Source: Streptomyces tateyamensis (GTDB lineage Bacteria > Actinomycetota > Actinomycetes > Streptomycetales > Streptomycetaceae). Taken from it: 64,000 nt of DNA. This document shows positions 31,726 through 38,165 of the stretch, piece by piece. The stretch lies in assembly GCF_003205575.1 (NCBI RefSeq), contig NZ_PYBW01000058.1, positions 16,137 to 80,136 on the forward strand, read 5' to 3'. The position numbers and the translations under genes were made by a program. Under the pieces are notes generated by a model, which worked only from the letters and a program-made list of their open reading frames with translations, was not told the origin of the DNA and searched no databases. Each line of letters opens with the position of its first letter. Within the stretch, counting starts at the first letter, position 1.

Positions 31726-31851
31726 AGGGGTTCCCCTTTACGGGCCGCCGGGGGTAGACCGGCAGGAGCGGGACGGGATGCAGGGACCGATGGTAACGGC
31801 TGCCGGTTGCGTGTCATCCACGTCACGTCCCCCGCGAGCAGGGGCAAGCCC

Positions 31852-31885
31852 TAGAATGTTGTCCTACTTAACAGTAACTAACGGG
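31852..31885 (+). promoter_or_regulatory. Promoter and AT-rich box of the acyl-CoA dehydrogenase gene
   Basis: TAGAAT (31852-31857) is a good -10. It is followed by an unusually AT-rich stretch containing ACTTAACAGTAACTAACGG, which would lie at the start of the transcript and is a likely repressor site. GAGAGG eight bases before the ATG is the ribosome site. Confidence 0.45.
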
Positions 31886-31909
31886 TACGAATCCTGAGAG
31901 GCGCACACC

Positions 31910-33073
31910 ATGGCGAGCAGTGCCGATTTCGACCTCTTCAAGCTCTCGGAGGAGCACGAGATGCTCCGCGAGACGGTCCGTGCGCTCGCCGAGGCGAAGA
32001 TCGCGCCTTTCGCCGCCGAGGTGGACGAGCAGGGCCGCTTCCCGCAGGAGGCCCGGGACGCACTGGAGGCCAACGAGCTGCACGCGGTGCACGTCCCCGA
32101 GGAGTACGGCGGCGCCGGTGCCGACGCGCTCGCCACCGTCCTGGTGATCGAGGAGGTGGCCCGGGTCTGCGCCTCCTCCTCGCTGATCCCCGCCGTCAAC
32201 AAGCTCGGCTCGCTGCCGGTCCAGCTCTCCGGCTCCGAGGAGCTCAAGGCCAAGTACCTGGGCGCGCTGGCCCGTGGCGAGGGCATGTTCTCCTACTGCC
32301 TCTCCGAGCCGGACGCCGGCTCGGACGCGGCCGGCATGAAGACCCGCGCGGTGCGCGACGGCGACTTCTGGGTGCTCAACGGCGTCAAGCGGTGGATCAC
32401 CAACGCCGGCGTCTCCGAGTTCTACACGGTGATGGCCGTCACCGACCCCGAGAAGCGCTCCAAGGGCATCTCCGCCTTCGTGGTGGAGAAGGGCGACGAG
32501 GGCGTCTCGTTCGGCGCCCCGGAGAAGAAGCTCGGCATCAAGGGCTCGCCGACCCGCGAGGTCTACCTGGACAACGTGCGGATCCCGGCCGACCGCATGA
32601 TCGGCGCCGAGGGCACCGGCTTCGCCACCGCGATGAAGACCCTGGACCACACCCGGATCACCATCGCCGCCCAGGCCCTCGGCATCGCCCAGGGCGCGCT
32701 CGACTACGCCAGCGGCTACGTCAAGGAGCGCAAGCAGTTCGGCAAGGCGATCGCCGAGTTCCAGGGCGTCCAGTTCATGCTGGCCGACATGGCGATGAAG
32801 CTGGAGGCGGCCCGCCAGCTCACCTACGCCGCCGCCGCCAAGTCGCAGCGGGTCGACGCCGACCTGACCTTCTTCGGTGCCGCCGCGAAGTGCTTCGCCT
32901 CGGACGTGGCGATGGAGGTCACCACCGACGCGGTCCAGCTGCTCGGCGGCTACGGCTACACCCGCGACTACCCGGTCGAGCGGATGATGCGCGACGCCAA
33001 GATCACCCAGATCTACGAGGGGACGAACCAGGTCCAGCGGATCGTCATGGCGCGCAACCTGCCCAGCGCCTGA
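31910..33073 (+). CDS. Acyl-CoA dehydrogenase
   Basis: A flavoprotein that oxidises acyl-CoA to trans-2-enoyl-CoA in beta-oxidation or branched-chain amino acid breakdown. The 387-residue protein has the whole family architecture: N-terminal helical domain, YCLSEPDAGSDAAGMKTRA (first FAD/substrate signature), WITNAGVSEFYTVMAVT, RKQFGKAIAEFQGVQFMLADM and QLLGGYGYTRDYPVERMMRDAKI (second signature); the catalytic Glu is in IYEGTNQVQR near residue 369, the short/branched-chain position. Which acyl chain is used cannot be told from sequence. Confidence 0.93.
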   Translation: MASSADFDLFKLSEEHEMLRETVRALAEAKIAPFAAEVDEQGRFPQEARDALEANELHAVHVPEEYGGAGADALATVLVIEEVARVCASSSLIPAVNKLGSLPVQLSGSEELKAKYLGALARGEGMFSYCLSEPDAGSDAAGMKTRAVRDGDFWVLNGVKRWITNAGVSEFYTVMAVTDPEKRSKGISAFVVEKGDEGVSFGAPEKKLGIKGSPTREVYLDNVRIPADRMIGAEGTGFATAMKTLDHTRITIAAQALGIAQGALDYASGYVKERKQFGKAIAEFQGVQFMLADMAMKLEAARQLTYAAAAKSQRVDADLTFFGAAAKCFASDVAMEVTTDAVQLLGGYGYTRDYPVERMMRDAKITQIYEGTNQVQRIVMARNLPSA

Positions 33074-33086
33074 TCCCGAGTCGGCC

Positions 33087-33118
33087 GAGCCCCCGTCACC
33101 TGCCAGTGGCGGGGGCTC
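33087..33118 (+). terminator. Terminator of the acyl-CoA dehydrogenase gene
   Basis: GAGCCCCCGTCAC (33087-33099) and GTGGCGGGGGCTC (33106-33118) form a 13-pair stem with one G-U pair and a CTGCCA loop, 14 bases after the stop. Confidence 0.85.
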
Positions 33119-33221
33119 GCCCATGCTGTTACCCAGTACGGACACGGGCGGCCGAACCGCCGGCCCCGGGCGCGACGTGTTGATCGACGGCAGAGCGGAA
33201 CGACTTGGGCGGGGAGCGATC

Positions 33222-33860
33222 ATGCGGTGGAGCAGGGGAGCGGCGGCGGCCGCCACGGTGGCGGTGCTGGCGCTCGGAGCGGTGGCCTGCAACGACGAGG
33301 CGCCGGCGGCGCCCGCACCATCCTCGACGGCGGGCAGGCCGAGCGCTGCCGGCGCCACGGGCAGCGCCCGCCCCACCGGCAGCGCCGAGCCGACGGCGAG
33401 CGCGCAGGCCGGCGGCCGCTGCCACACGGGGGAGCTGACCGTCGACATCCAGATCCAGCCCGACCTGGTCGACTCCGCGATGGTGCTGCTGACCAACAAG
33501 GGCAGCCGCACCTGCACCGTCCAGGGCTACCTCGGCTACGACGGCCTGGAGGCGAGCGACCGCCCGCTCAAGCTGGCGACCAACCGGGTCGCCCACCCCG
33601 GGGCGCCGGTCGCGGTCACGCTGAAGCCCGGGACCACCGCTTTCTCGGGGCTCAAGTGGGCCTCGTGCGACAAGGCCTCGCCGACCTGCCCCTCGGTGGC
33701 GACCATCGTGGTGACCCCGCCGGACGAGACCACCCGGCTGACCGCCCGGGTGCTGGGCACCGACGGCAAGCCGCTGACCGAGCAGATGCTCGCGGTCTCG
33801 CCCGCCGGGTTCACGGTCGGCTCGCTGCAGCCCAGCAACCAGGGCGTGGTCTTCCCCTGA
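33222..33860 (+). CDS. Secreted DUF4232-type protein, possible lipoprotein
   Basis: A 212-residue exported protein. Residues 1-25 are a signal peptide (MRWSRGAAAAATVAVLALGAVAC) with a Cys at the expected lipidation position; the lipobox AVAC lacks the usual Leu at -3, so lipidation is likely but not certain. A Ser/Thr/Ala/Pro linker (about 25-65) leads to a beta-rich domain with two Cys pairs (GRCHTGELTV, SRTCTVQGYLGYDG, WASCDKASPTCP), the DUF4232 pattern. ATG 33222 is preceded by GGGGAG. Role on the cell surface unknown. Confidence 0.82.
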   Translation: MRWSRGAAAAATVAVLALGAVACNDEAPAAPAPSSTAGRPSAAGATGSARPTGSAEPTASAQAGGRCHTGELTVDIQIQPDLVDSAMVLLTNKGSRTCTVQGYLGYDGLEASDRPLKLATNRVAHPGAPVAVTLKPGTTAFSGLKWASCDKASPTCPSVATIVVTPPDETTRLTARVLGTDGKPLTEQMLAVSPAGFTVGSLQPSNQGVVFP

Positions 33861-33960
33861 GCCGTGGCTGCCCCCGAGCAGTCACTTGCCCGGCGGTCGC
33901 GCCCCCGCCACGGTGCTGGCCGCCGAGCTGCGCCGCCGACGCTCCGTCAGTCCGGTACCG

Positions 33961-34050
33961 CAGCCGGTCGGTCCCGGGTCGGTCCGTCCCGGGGCGGTCG
34001 GCGCTGAATCGGCCGGTCCTGAGCCGGTCAGCTCCGAGCCGTTGCCGGTG
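33961..34050 (+). repeat. Six degenerate 15-base tandem repeats across a stop codon
   Basis: Units begin at 33961, 33976, 33991, 34006, 34021 and 34036; a CAGCCGGTC/GAGCCGGTC-like core recurs. The array fills the right part of the 167-base convergent gap and includes the stop codon of the minus-strand TetR gene (34028-34030). The gap contains no gene. Confidence 0.6.
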
Positions 34051-34714
34051 CCGAGTAGCGGCTCAGGAAGAGGTCCACTCCCGAGGTGATCACCCGGGTC
34101 AGCTCGGCCTCCGCCAGCTCGGCCTCGGGCCGGAAGGTGCGGACCAGCTGCGGCACGCCGACGGTGCAGGCGACCAGCTGCTGCACGGCCAGCGCCGGGT
34201 CCGGGACGTCCAGCACGCCGCGCTCGCCGAGCTCGGTGAACGCCTCGATCAGCGGGCCGTTGTTCATGTCGTAGCTGACCCGGTACCAGAGCTGGCCCAG
34301 CTGCGGGAACCGGTCGATCTCGCCGATCACCAGGCGGCGCAGCGACATGATGTCCGGGCGCAGCAGGATCCGGGTCCAGTCGAGGGTCAGCCGGATCAGC
34401 GCCGCCCGCAGGTCGGTGGCCTGCGCGATGGTGGAGTTGAACGGCTCCAGGTCGGCGTAGGTGGTGGGCAGTATCCCGCCGATCACCGCGAGGAAGAGCC
34501 GTTCCTTGCTGCCGAAGTGCTTGTAGATGGTGGCCTTGGAGACGCCGGACCGTGCGGTGATGGCGTCCATCGAGGCGGCCGAGTAGCCCTCGCGCAGGAA
34601 CTCCACCAGGGCGGCGTCGATGATCGCCCGGCGCTTGCGCTGGGCGGCGTCCACCGGCTCCGGGATGATCGGGATGCCGTACTCGTCGGTCGGCCCGGCG
34701 GTGTTGGCGGCCAT
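34028..34714 (-). CDS. TetR-family transcriptional repressor
   Basis: A 228-residue repressor. The helix-turn-helix spans about residues 27-73 (RAIIDAALVEFLREGYSAASM, GVSKATIYKHFGSKERLFLAVI); the C-terminal ligand domain resembles the TetR_C group with LRRLVIGEIDRFPQLGQLWY. ATG 34714 is preferred because the 30-residue upstream extension has no TetR-like sequence. No efflux gene is adjacent now, although sequence just upstream looks like a transporter remnant. A candidate operator lies about 43 bases upstream. Confidence 0.9.
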   Translation of the reverse strand: MAANTAGPTDEYGIPIIPEPVDAAQRKRRAIIDAALVEFLREGYSAASMDAITARSGVSKATIYKHFGSKERLFLAVIGGILPTTYADLEPFNSTIAQATDLRAALIRLTLDWTRILLRPDIMSLRRLVIGEIDRFPQLGQLWYRVSYDMNNGPLIEAFTELGERGVLDVPDPALAVQQLVACTVGVPQLVRTFRPEAELAEAELTRVITSGVDLFLSRYSAPATARS

Positions 34715-34756
34715 GGGGATCCTTACTCGGGACTGCGGGGCGGGTCTCAGTGTATG

Positions 34757-34768
34757 AACTGAACGGTT
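34757..34768. promoter_or_regulatory. Candidate TetR operator
   Basis: AACTGAACGGTT is a quasi-palindrome (eight of 12 positions match its reverse complement) in an otherwise AT-rich patch (TATGAACTGAACGGTTTGG) upstream of the TetR gene. Autoregulation is an inference. Confidence 0.35.
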
Positions 34769-34955
34769 TGGTGTGCTACTGCGGGCAAGCTGGGTGCCGA
34801 GCACGGTACCGACCAGGAAGACCAGGTTGAACAGGCCGATCGCGCCGGCCCGCCGCTGCGGCCAGCGCGGCCAGCAGCGGTGCGCGCCCGACGCCCGTGC
34901 CGCACCGGCCCGCGCCCCGCCGCAAGGCGCCCGCGGCCGGCCGCCGCACGAGCCG

Positions 34956-34991
34956 CGAACCCCCTGCCGGAGCCTGCCGGCAGGGGGTTCG
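34956..34991 (-). terminator. Terminator of the LCP gene
   Basis: CGAACCCCCTGCCGG and CCGGCAGGGGGTTCG are a perfect 15-base stem with an AGCCTG loop, 17 bases after the LCP stop on the minus strand. The rest of the gap to the TetR gene (34715-34955) holds no supported gene. Confidence 0.9.
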
Positions 34992-35008
34992 GCCGTCCTG
35001 GTCGGCGG

Positions 35009-36256
35009 CTACTTGACGTCGGGCACGGTCGTGTCGTTCTGGATCGCGTCGAACACCTGCTTGGACTTGGCCGCATCCCACTTGACCGCGGACTCGCCGG
35101 TGGAGGTGCGGTAGTCGGCGTTGCCGATCGGCACCGTGATGCTGCGCCCGTCGCCGCTGCTGACCGAGCGCATCGCGTCGAAGAGCCCGGCCAGGTCGGT
35201 CAGTCCGGCGTTCTTGTCCACGATCAGGGTGTCCAGGCCCGAGCCGATCAGCGGGTAGAGCGTGAACGGGTCGAGCAGGGTGCTCGGGGTGGCGGCCTGG
35301 TGGGCCAGTGCGGAGAGGAACTTCTGCTGGTTGCGCATCCGGCCCAGGTCCTGGTCGGCCATCTGGTGGCGCTGGCGGACGAAGGCGAGCGACTGCTGGC
35401 CGGTCAGGGTCTGGCAGCCGGCCTTGAGGTTGAGCCCGGAGTCCTTGTCCTGGACGGCCTGGTCGATACACATGTGCACGCCGCCCACCGCGTCCACGAT
35501 GCCGACGAACCCGGCGAAGCCGACCTCGGCGTAGTGGTCGAGGTGGATACCGGTGTTCTGCTCGACGGTGCGGGTCAGCAGTTCGCCGCCGCCGTTGTTG
35601 AAGGCCGAGTTGATCTTGCTGGTGGTGGCCGGAATGGTCTTGCCGGTGCCCGCGGTGTCCAGGTGGGCCGGGATCGGCACCCAGGAGTCGCGCGGGATGC
35701 TCATCAGCGTGTTCCCGTGGTCGCCGATGTGCAGGATCATCATCGAGTCGCTGCGCTTGCCGTCGTCCGACCCGGTGTGCAGGTCCTGCTTCTGGGTGTC
35801 GCTCAGGCCGTTGCGGCTGTCCGAGCCGACGATCAGCCAGTTGGTGCCCTTGCCCGCCTTCGGCCGGCCCGACCAGTCCTTGAGCACGTCCTGCTGGTTG
35901 AGCTTGGAGTCGGCCCACAGGTAGGTGCCGACGCCGGTGCCGAGCAGCACCAGGACCAGGCCGAGCACGACCCACCGCACCACGCGCCAGCGGGACCGGC
36001 GCCGGGCGGTCGGCGCACCCGGCCGACCGGGTCCGCCCGCTCCGCCCGGTCCGCCCGCTCCGCCCGCTCCGGCGGGTCCGCCCGGTCCGCGCTGGGCCGG
36101 GGGCCGGGCCCCGGGACCACGAGGGTTCAGGCCGGGCGGCAGCGGCGGCTCGGCGCCGCTGCCGAAGGCGCCACCGCCGGCTGCCCCCTGGGGCCGGTGA
36201 CCGCCCTGAGCTCCGTAACCGTCGCCGCCCGGGCGGCCCTGCTGCCTGTCATCCAT
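35009..36256 (-). CDS. LytR-CpsA-Psr family cell-wall glycopolymer ligase
   Basis: Transfers lipid-linked anionic glycopolymers to peptidoglycan outside the cell. The 415-residue protein has a disordered Gly/Pro-rich cytoplasmic N terminus (1-85), a basic anchor RRRSRWR and one transmembrane helix (about 93-114). The LCP domain follows: NWLIVGSDSRNGLSD (Asp/Arg), DSMMILHIGDHG, MSIPRDSWVPIP, KINSAFNNGG, and LTGQQSLAFVRQRHQMADQDLGRMRNQQKFL, the hallmark of the family. Start at ATG 36256 gives a normal length; an upstream frame extension is not LCP-like. Confidence 0.93.
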   Translation of the reverse strand: MDDRQQGRPGGDGYGAQGGHRPQGAAGGGAFGSGAEPPLPPGLNPRGPGARPPAQRGPGGPAGAGGAGGPGGAGGPGRPGAPTARRRSRWRVVRWVVLGLVLVLLGTGVGTYLWADSKLNQQDVLKDWSGRPKAGKGTNWLIVGSDSRNGLSDTQKQDLHTGSDDGKRSDSMMILHIGDHGNTLMSIPRDSWVPIPAHLDTAGTGKTIPATTSKINSAFNNGGGELLTRTVEQNTGIHLDHYAEVGFAGFVGIVDAVGGVHMCIDQAVQDKDSGLNLKAGCQTLTGQQSLAFVRQRHQMADQDLGRMRNQQKFLSALAHQAATPSTLLDPFTLYPLIGSGLDTLIVDKNAGLTDLAGLFDAMRSVSSGDGRSITVPIGNADYRTSTGESAVKWDAAKSKQVFDAIQNDTTVPDVK

Positions 36257-36369
36257 GCCACAGAGGATGCCCGAGCCGGGGCCGCCACACGGGCTTTCGG
36301 CCGCTGTTGTAGCAGAGTTGATGCAGCTCACGGACCTGGACCGGGCAGTATCACGGACCGGGACGAATC

Positions 36370-36399
36370 TTGACCGGTTCGCGCGGCCCGTGCTGTCAT
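36370..36399 (+). promoter_or_regulatory. Promoter of the leader peptide / FMN reductase unit
   Basis: TTGACC (36370-36375) and TGTCAT (36394-36399) are spaced by 18 bases, and the -10 ends seven bases before the leader-peptide ATG at 36407. Transcription would then start at or next to that ATG. Confidence 0.55.
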
Positions 36400-36406
36400 G
36401 ACTGGC

Positions 36407-36496
36407 ATGGACCAGCAGCCCAGCCTCACGCGTCGGCGCCACGTCGACCTCAAGCGTGTCAGCGGCTCGCTCTGTCGTTCCCTCGCCCGCGGCTGA
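36407..36496 (+). CDS. 29-residue leader peptide of the RRHVDL type
   Basis: A short reading frame whose product contains RRRHVDLKRVSGSLC. This matches a family of Streptomyces leader peptides with a conserved RRHxDLxRxxSxxC pattern, found upstream of sulfur and cysteine-related genes and thought to act in cis by attenuation. Only one Cys codon (residue 23) is present. An in-frame ATG at 36398 would add three residues. The frame ends 68 bases before the FMN reductase start; in that gap CCGCGG occurs twice around a seven-base loop. The cis role is known for the family type and is inferred here. Confidence 0.75.
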   Translation: MDQQPSLTRRRHVDLKRVSGSLCRSLARG

Positions 36497-36564
36497 TCCC
36501 CGTCGCCCGCAGTACTCCCCGCGGTCCCCACCCGCGGTCCGCCCTGCCCCGAGGTGAACCCCCC

Positions 36565-37149
36565 ATGGCCACCGTCCTCGCCCTCACCGGCTCGCCCTCC
36601 GCTGGCTCCCGCACCGCCCGCCTGGTGCACCACGTCGGCGCCCGGCTCGCCGACCACGGGCACCGGGTGGTGACCCTGCACGCCCGCGAGCTGCCGGCCG
36701 AGGCGCTGCTCGCCGCCGACACCGGAAACCCCGCGATAGCCCGGGCCGTCGAGCTGGTGGCCGCCGCGGACGGCCTGGTGATCGGCACCCCGGTCTACAA
36801 GGCCGCCTACTCAGGCCTGTTGAAGACCTTGCTGGACCTGCTGCCGCAGCACGCGCTGCGCGGCAAGACGGTGCTCCCGCTGGCCACCGGCGGCTCCGCC
36901 GCGCACATGCTCGCGGTCGACTACGCGCTGCGCCCGGTGCTCGCCTCGATGGGCGCCCCGCACATCACCCACGGCTGGTTCGTGCTGGACCGTCACATCG
37001 GCACCGGCCCGGACGGGGCGACGGTGCTGGAGCCGGAGACCGAGGTGCTGCTCGCCCCGGTGGTGGACGCCTTCGCGGCAGCGCTGTCGGGCCGCGCCGA
37101 ACCCGCGCTGTCGGGGCGGCCCGAACCGGCGCTGGCGGCGGGCCGCTGA
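36565..37149 (+). CDS. NADPH-dependent FMN reductase (SsuE-like)
   Basis: Supplies reduced FMN, probably to a sulfonate monooxygenase for sulfur scavenging. The 194-residue flavodoxin-like protein starts MATVLALTGSPSAGSRTARL (FMN phosphate loop), followed by LVIGTPVYKAAYSGLLKTLLDLLPQ, the SsuE signature, and LPLATGGSAAHMLAVDYALRPVL. GAGGTGA seven bases before the ATG is the ribosome site. The C-terminal 20 residues repeat LSGRxEPAL. The upstream leader peptide supports a sulfur-linked role. No ssu monooxygenase gene is adjacent in this window. Confidence 0.85.
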   Translation: MATVLALTGSPSAGSRTARLVHHVGARLADHGHRVVTLHARELPAEALLAADTGNPAIARAVELVAAADGLVIGTPVYKAAYSGLLKTLLDLLPQHALRGKTVLPLATGGSAAHMLAVDYALRPVLASMGAPHITHGWFVLDRHIGTGPDGATVLEPETEVLLAPVVDAFAAALSGRAEPALSGRPEPALAAGR

Positions 37150-37197
37150 CCGGTCGTCGGCGGTGCTCGCAAGGGCGCCCCTGACAGCGGGCGCGCG

Positions 37198-37209
37198 TCC
37201 CCTAGGGGA
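37198..37209. promoter_or_regulatory. 12-base perfect palindrome upstream of the ABC exporter genes
   Basis: TCCCCTAGGGGA stands 49 bases after the FMN reductase stop and 150 bases before the ABC start. It may be an operator or part of a weak terminator. The 211-base gap holds no gene. Confidence 0.3.
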
Positions 37210-37360
37210 GGCCGTCCGCGTCCCGTACGACTCCCGTCGCCCAGGGTCCTCCCGGCGGATGACGAGTTGTACGCCGTAAGGCTCTACTTTGGTGACATCG
37301 GCTCGGCCACCCTCTCTTCCGGGGCCGGGCTCGGGGGATCACTTCACCAAGGAGCACACC

Positions 37361-38149
37361 GTGACGACGGCATCCGCAGCCGTGCAGACATCCGAGAACC
37401 CTGGCGGCCCGTCCGCCAACGCCGCCGCGGCGCGGCAGGTGACCAAGGCGTACGGCCAGGGCGAGACCCGCGTCACGGCGCTCGATGCGGTCGACGTGGA
37501 CATCCAGCGCGGCCGGTTCACCGCGATCATGGGCCCCTCCGGCTCCGGCAAGTCCACCCTGATGCACTGCCTGGCCGGCCTGGACAGTGTGACGGACGGT
37601 CGGATCTGGATCGGCGACACCGAGATCACCGGGCTGCGGGACAAGCAGCTGACCCAGCTGCGCCGGGACAAGATCGGCTTCATCTTCCAGGCCTTCAACC
37701 TGCTCCCGACGCTGAACGCGCTGGAGAACATCACGCTGCCGATGGACATAGCCGGCCGCAAGCCCGACCAGGCCTGGCTGGACCAGGTGGTGGACACGGT
37801 GGGCCTGGCCGACCGGCTCAAGCACCGCCCGACCCAGCTGTCCGGTGGTCAGCAGCAGCGCGTCGCGGTGGCCCGGGCGCTGGCCGCCCGCCCCGAGATC
37901 ATCTTCGGCGACGAGCCGACCGGCAACCTCGACTCCCGCTCCGGCGCCGAGGTGCTCACCTTCCTGCGCCGCTCGGTGGACGAGCTCGCCCAGACCATCG
38001 TCATGGTGACGCACGACCCGGTGGCCGCGGGCTACGCGGACCGGGTGCTGTTCCTGGCCGACGGCTCGATCGTGGACGAGATGAACTCTCCGACCGCGGA
38101 CTCCGTCCTCGAGCGCATGCGCCGTTTCGACGGCAAGCGCACCAGCTGA
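37361..38149 (+). CDS. ABC transporter ATP-binding protein (MacB/LolD type)
   Basis: A 262-residue ATPase that powers the FtsX-type permease encoded next. Walker A is GPSGSGKSTL near residue 63, the Q-loop is in FIFQAFNLLPTLNALENI, the ABC signature is LSGGQQQRVAVARAL, Walker B is IIFGDEPTGNLDS and the switch His is in MVTHDP. GTG 37361 is preceded by AAGGAG at six bases; a longer upstream frame has no ABC-like sequence. Such systems export peptides, lipoproteins or drugs, or act in mechanotransmission, so no substrate is assigned. Confidence 0.94.
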   Translation: MTTASAAVQTSENPGGPSANAAAARQVTKAYGQGETRVTALDAVDVDIQRGRFTAIMGPSGSGKSTLMHCLAGLDSVTDGRIWIGDTEITGLRDKQLTQLRRDKIGFIFQAFNLLPTLNALENITLPMDIAGRKPDQAWLDQVVDTVGLADRLKHRPTQLSGGQQQRVAVARALAARPEIIFGDEPTGNLDSRSGAEVLTFLRRSVDELAQTIVMVTHDPVAAGYADRVLFLADGSIVDEMNSPTADSVLERMRRFDGKRTS

Positions 38150-38165
38150 GGCGGGGTCAGGACTC

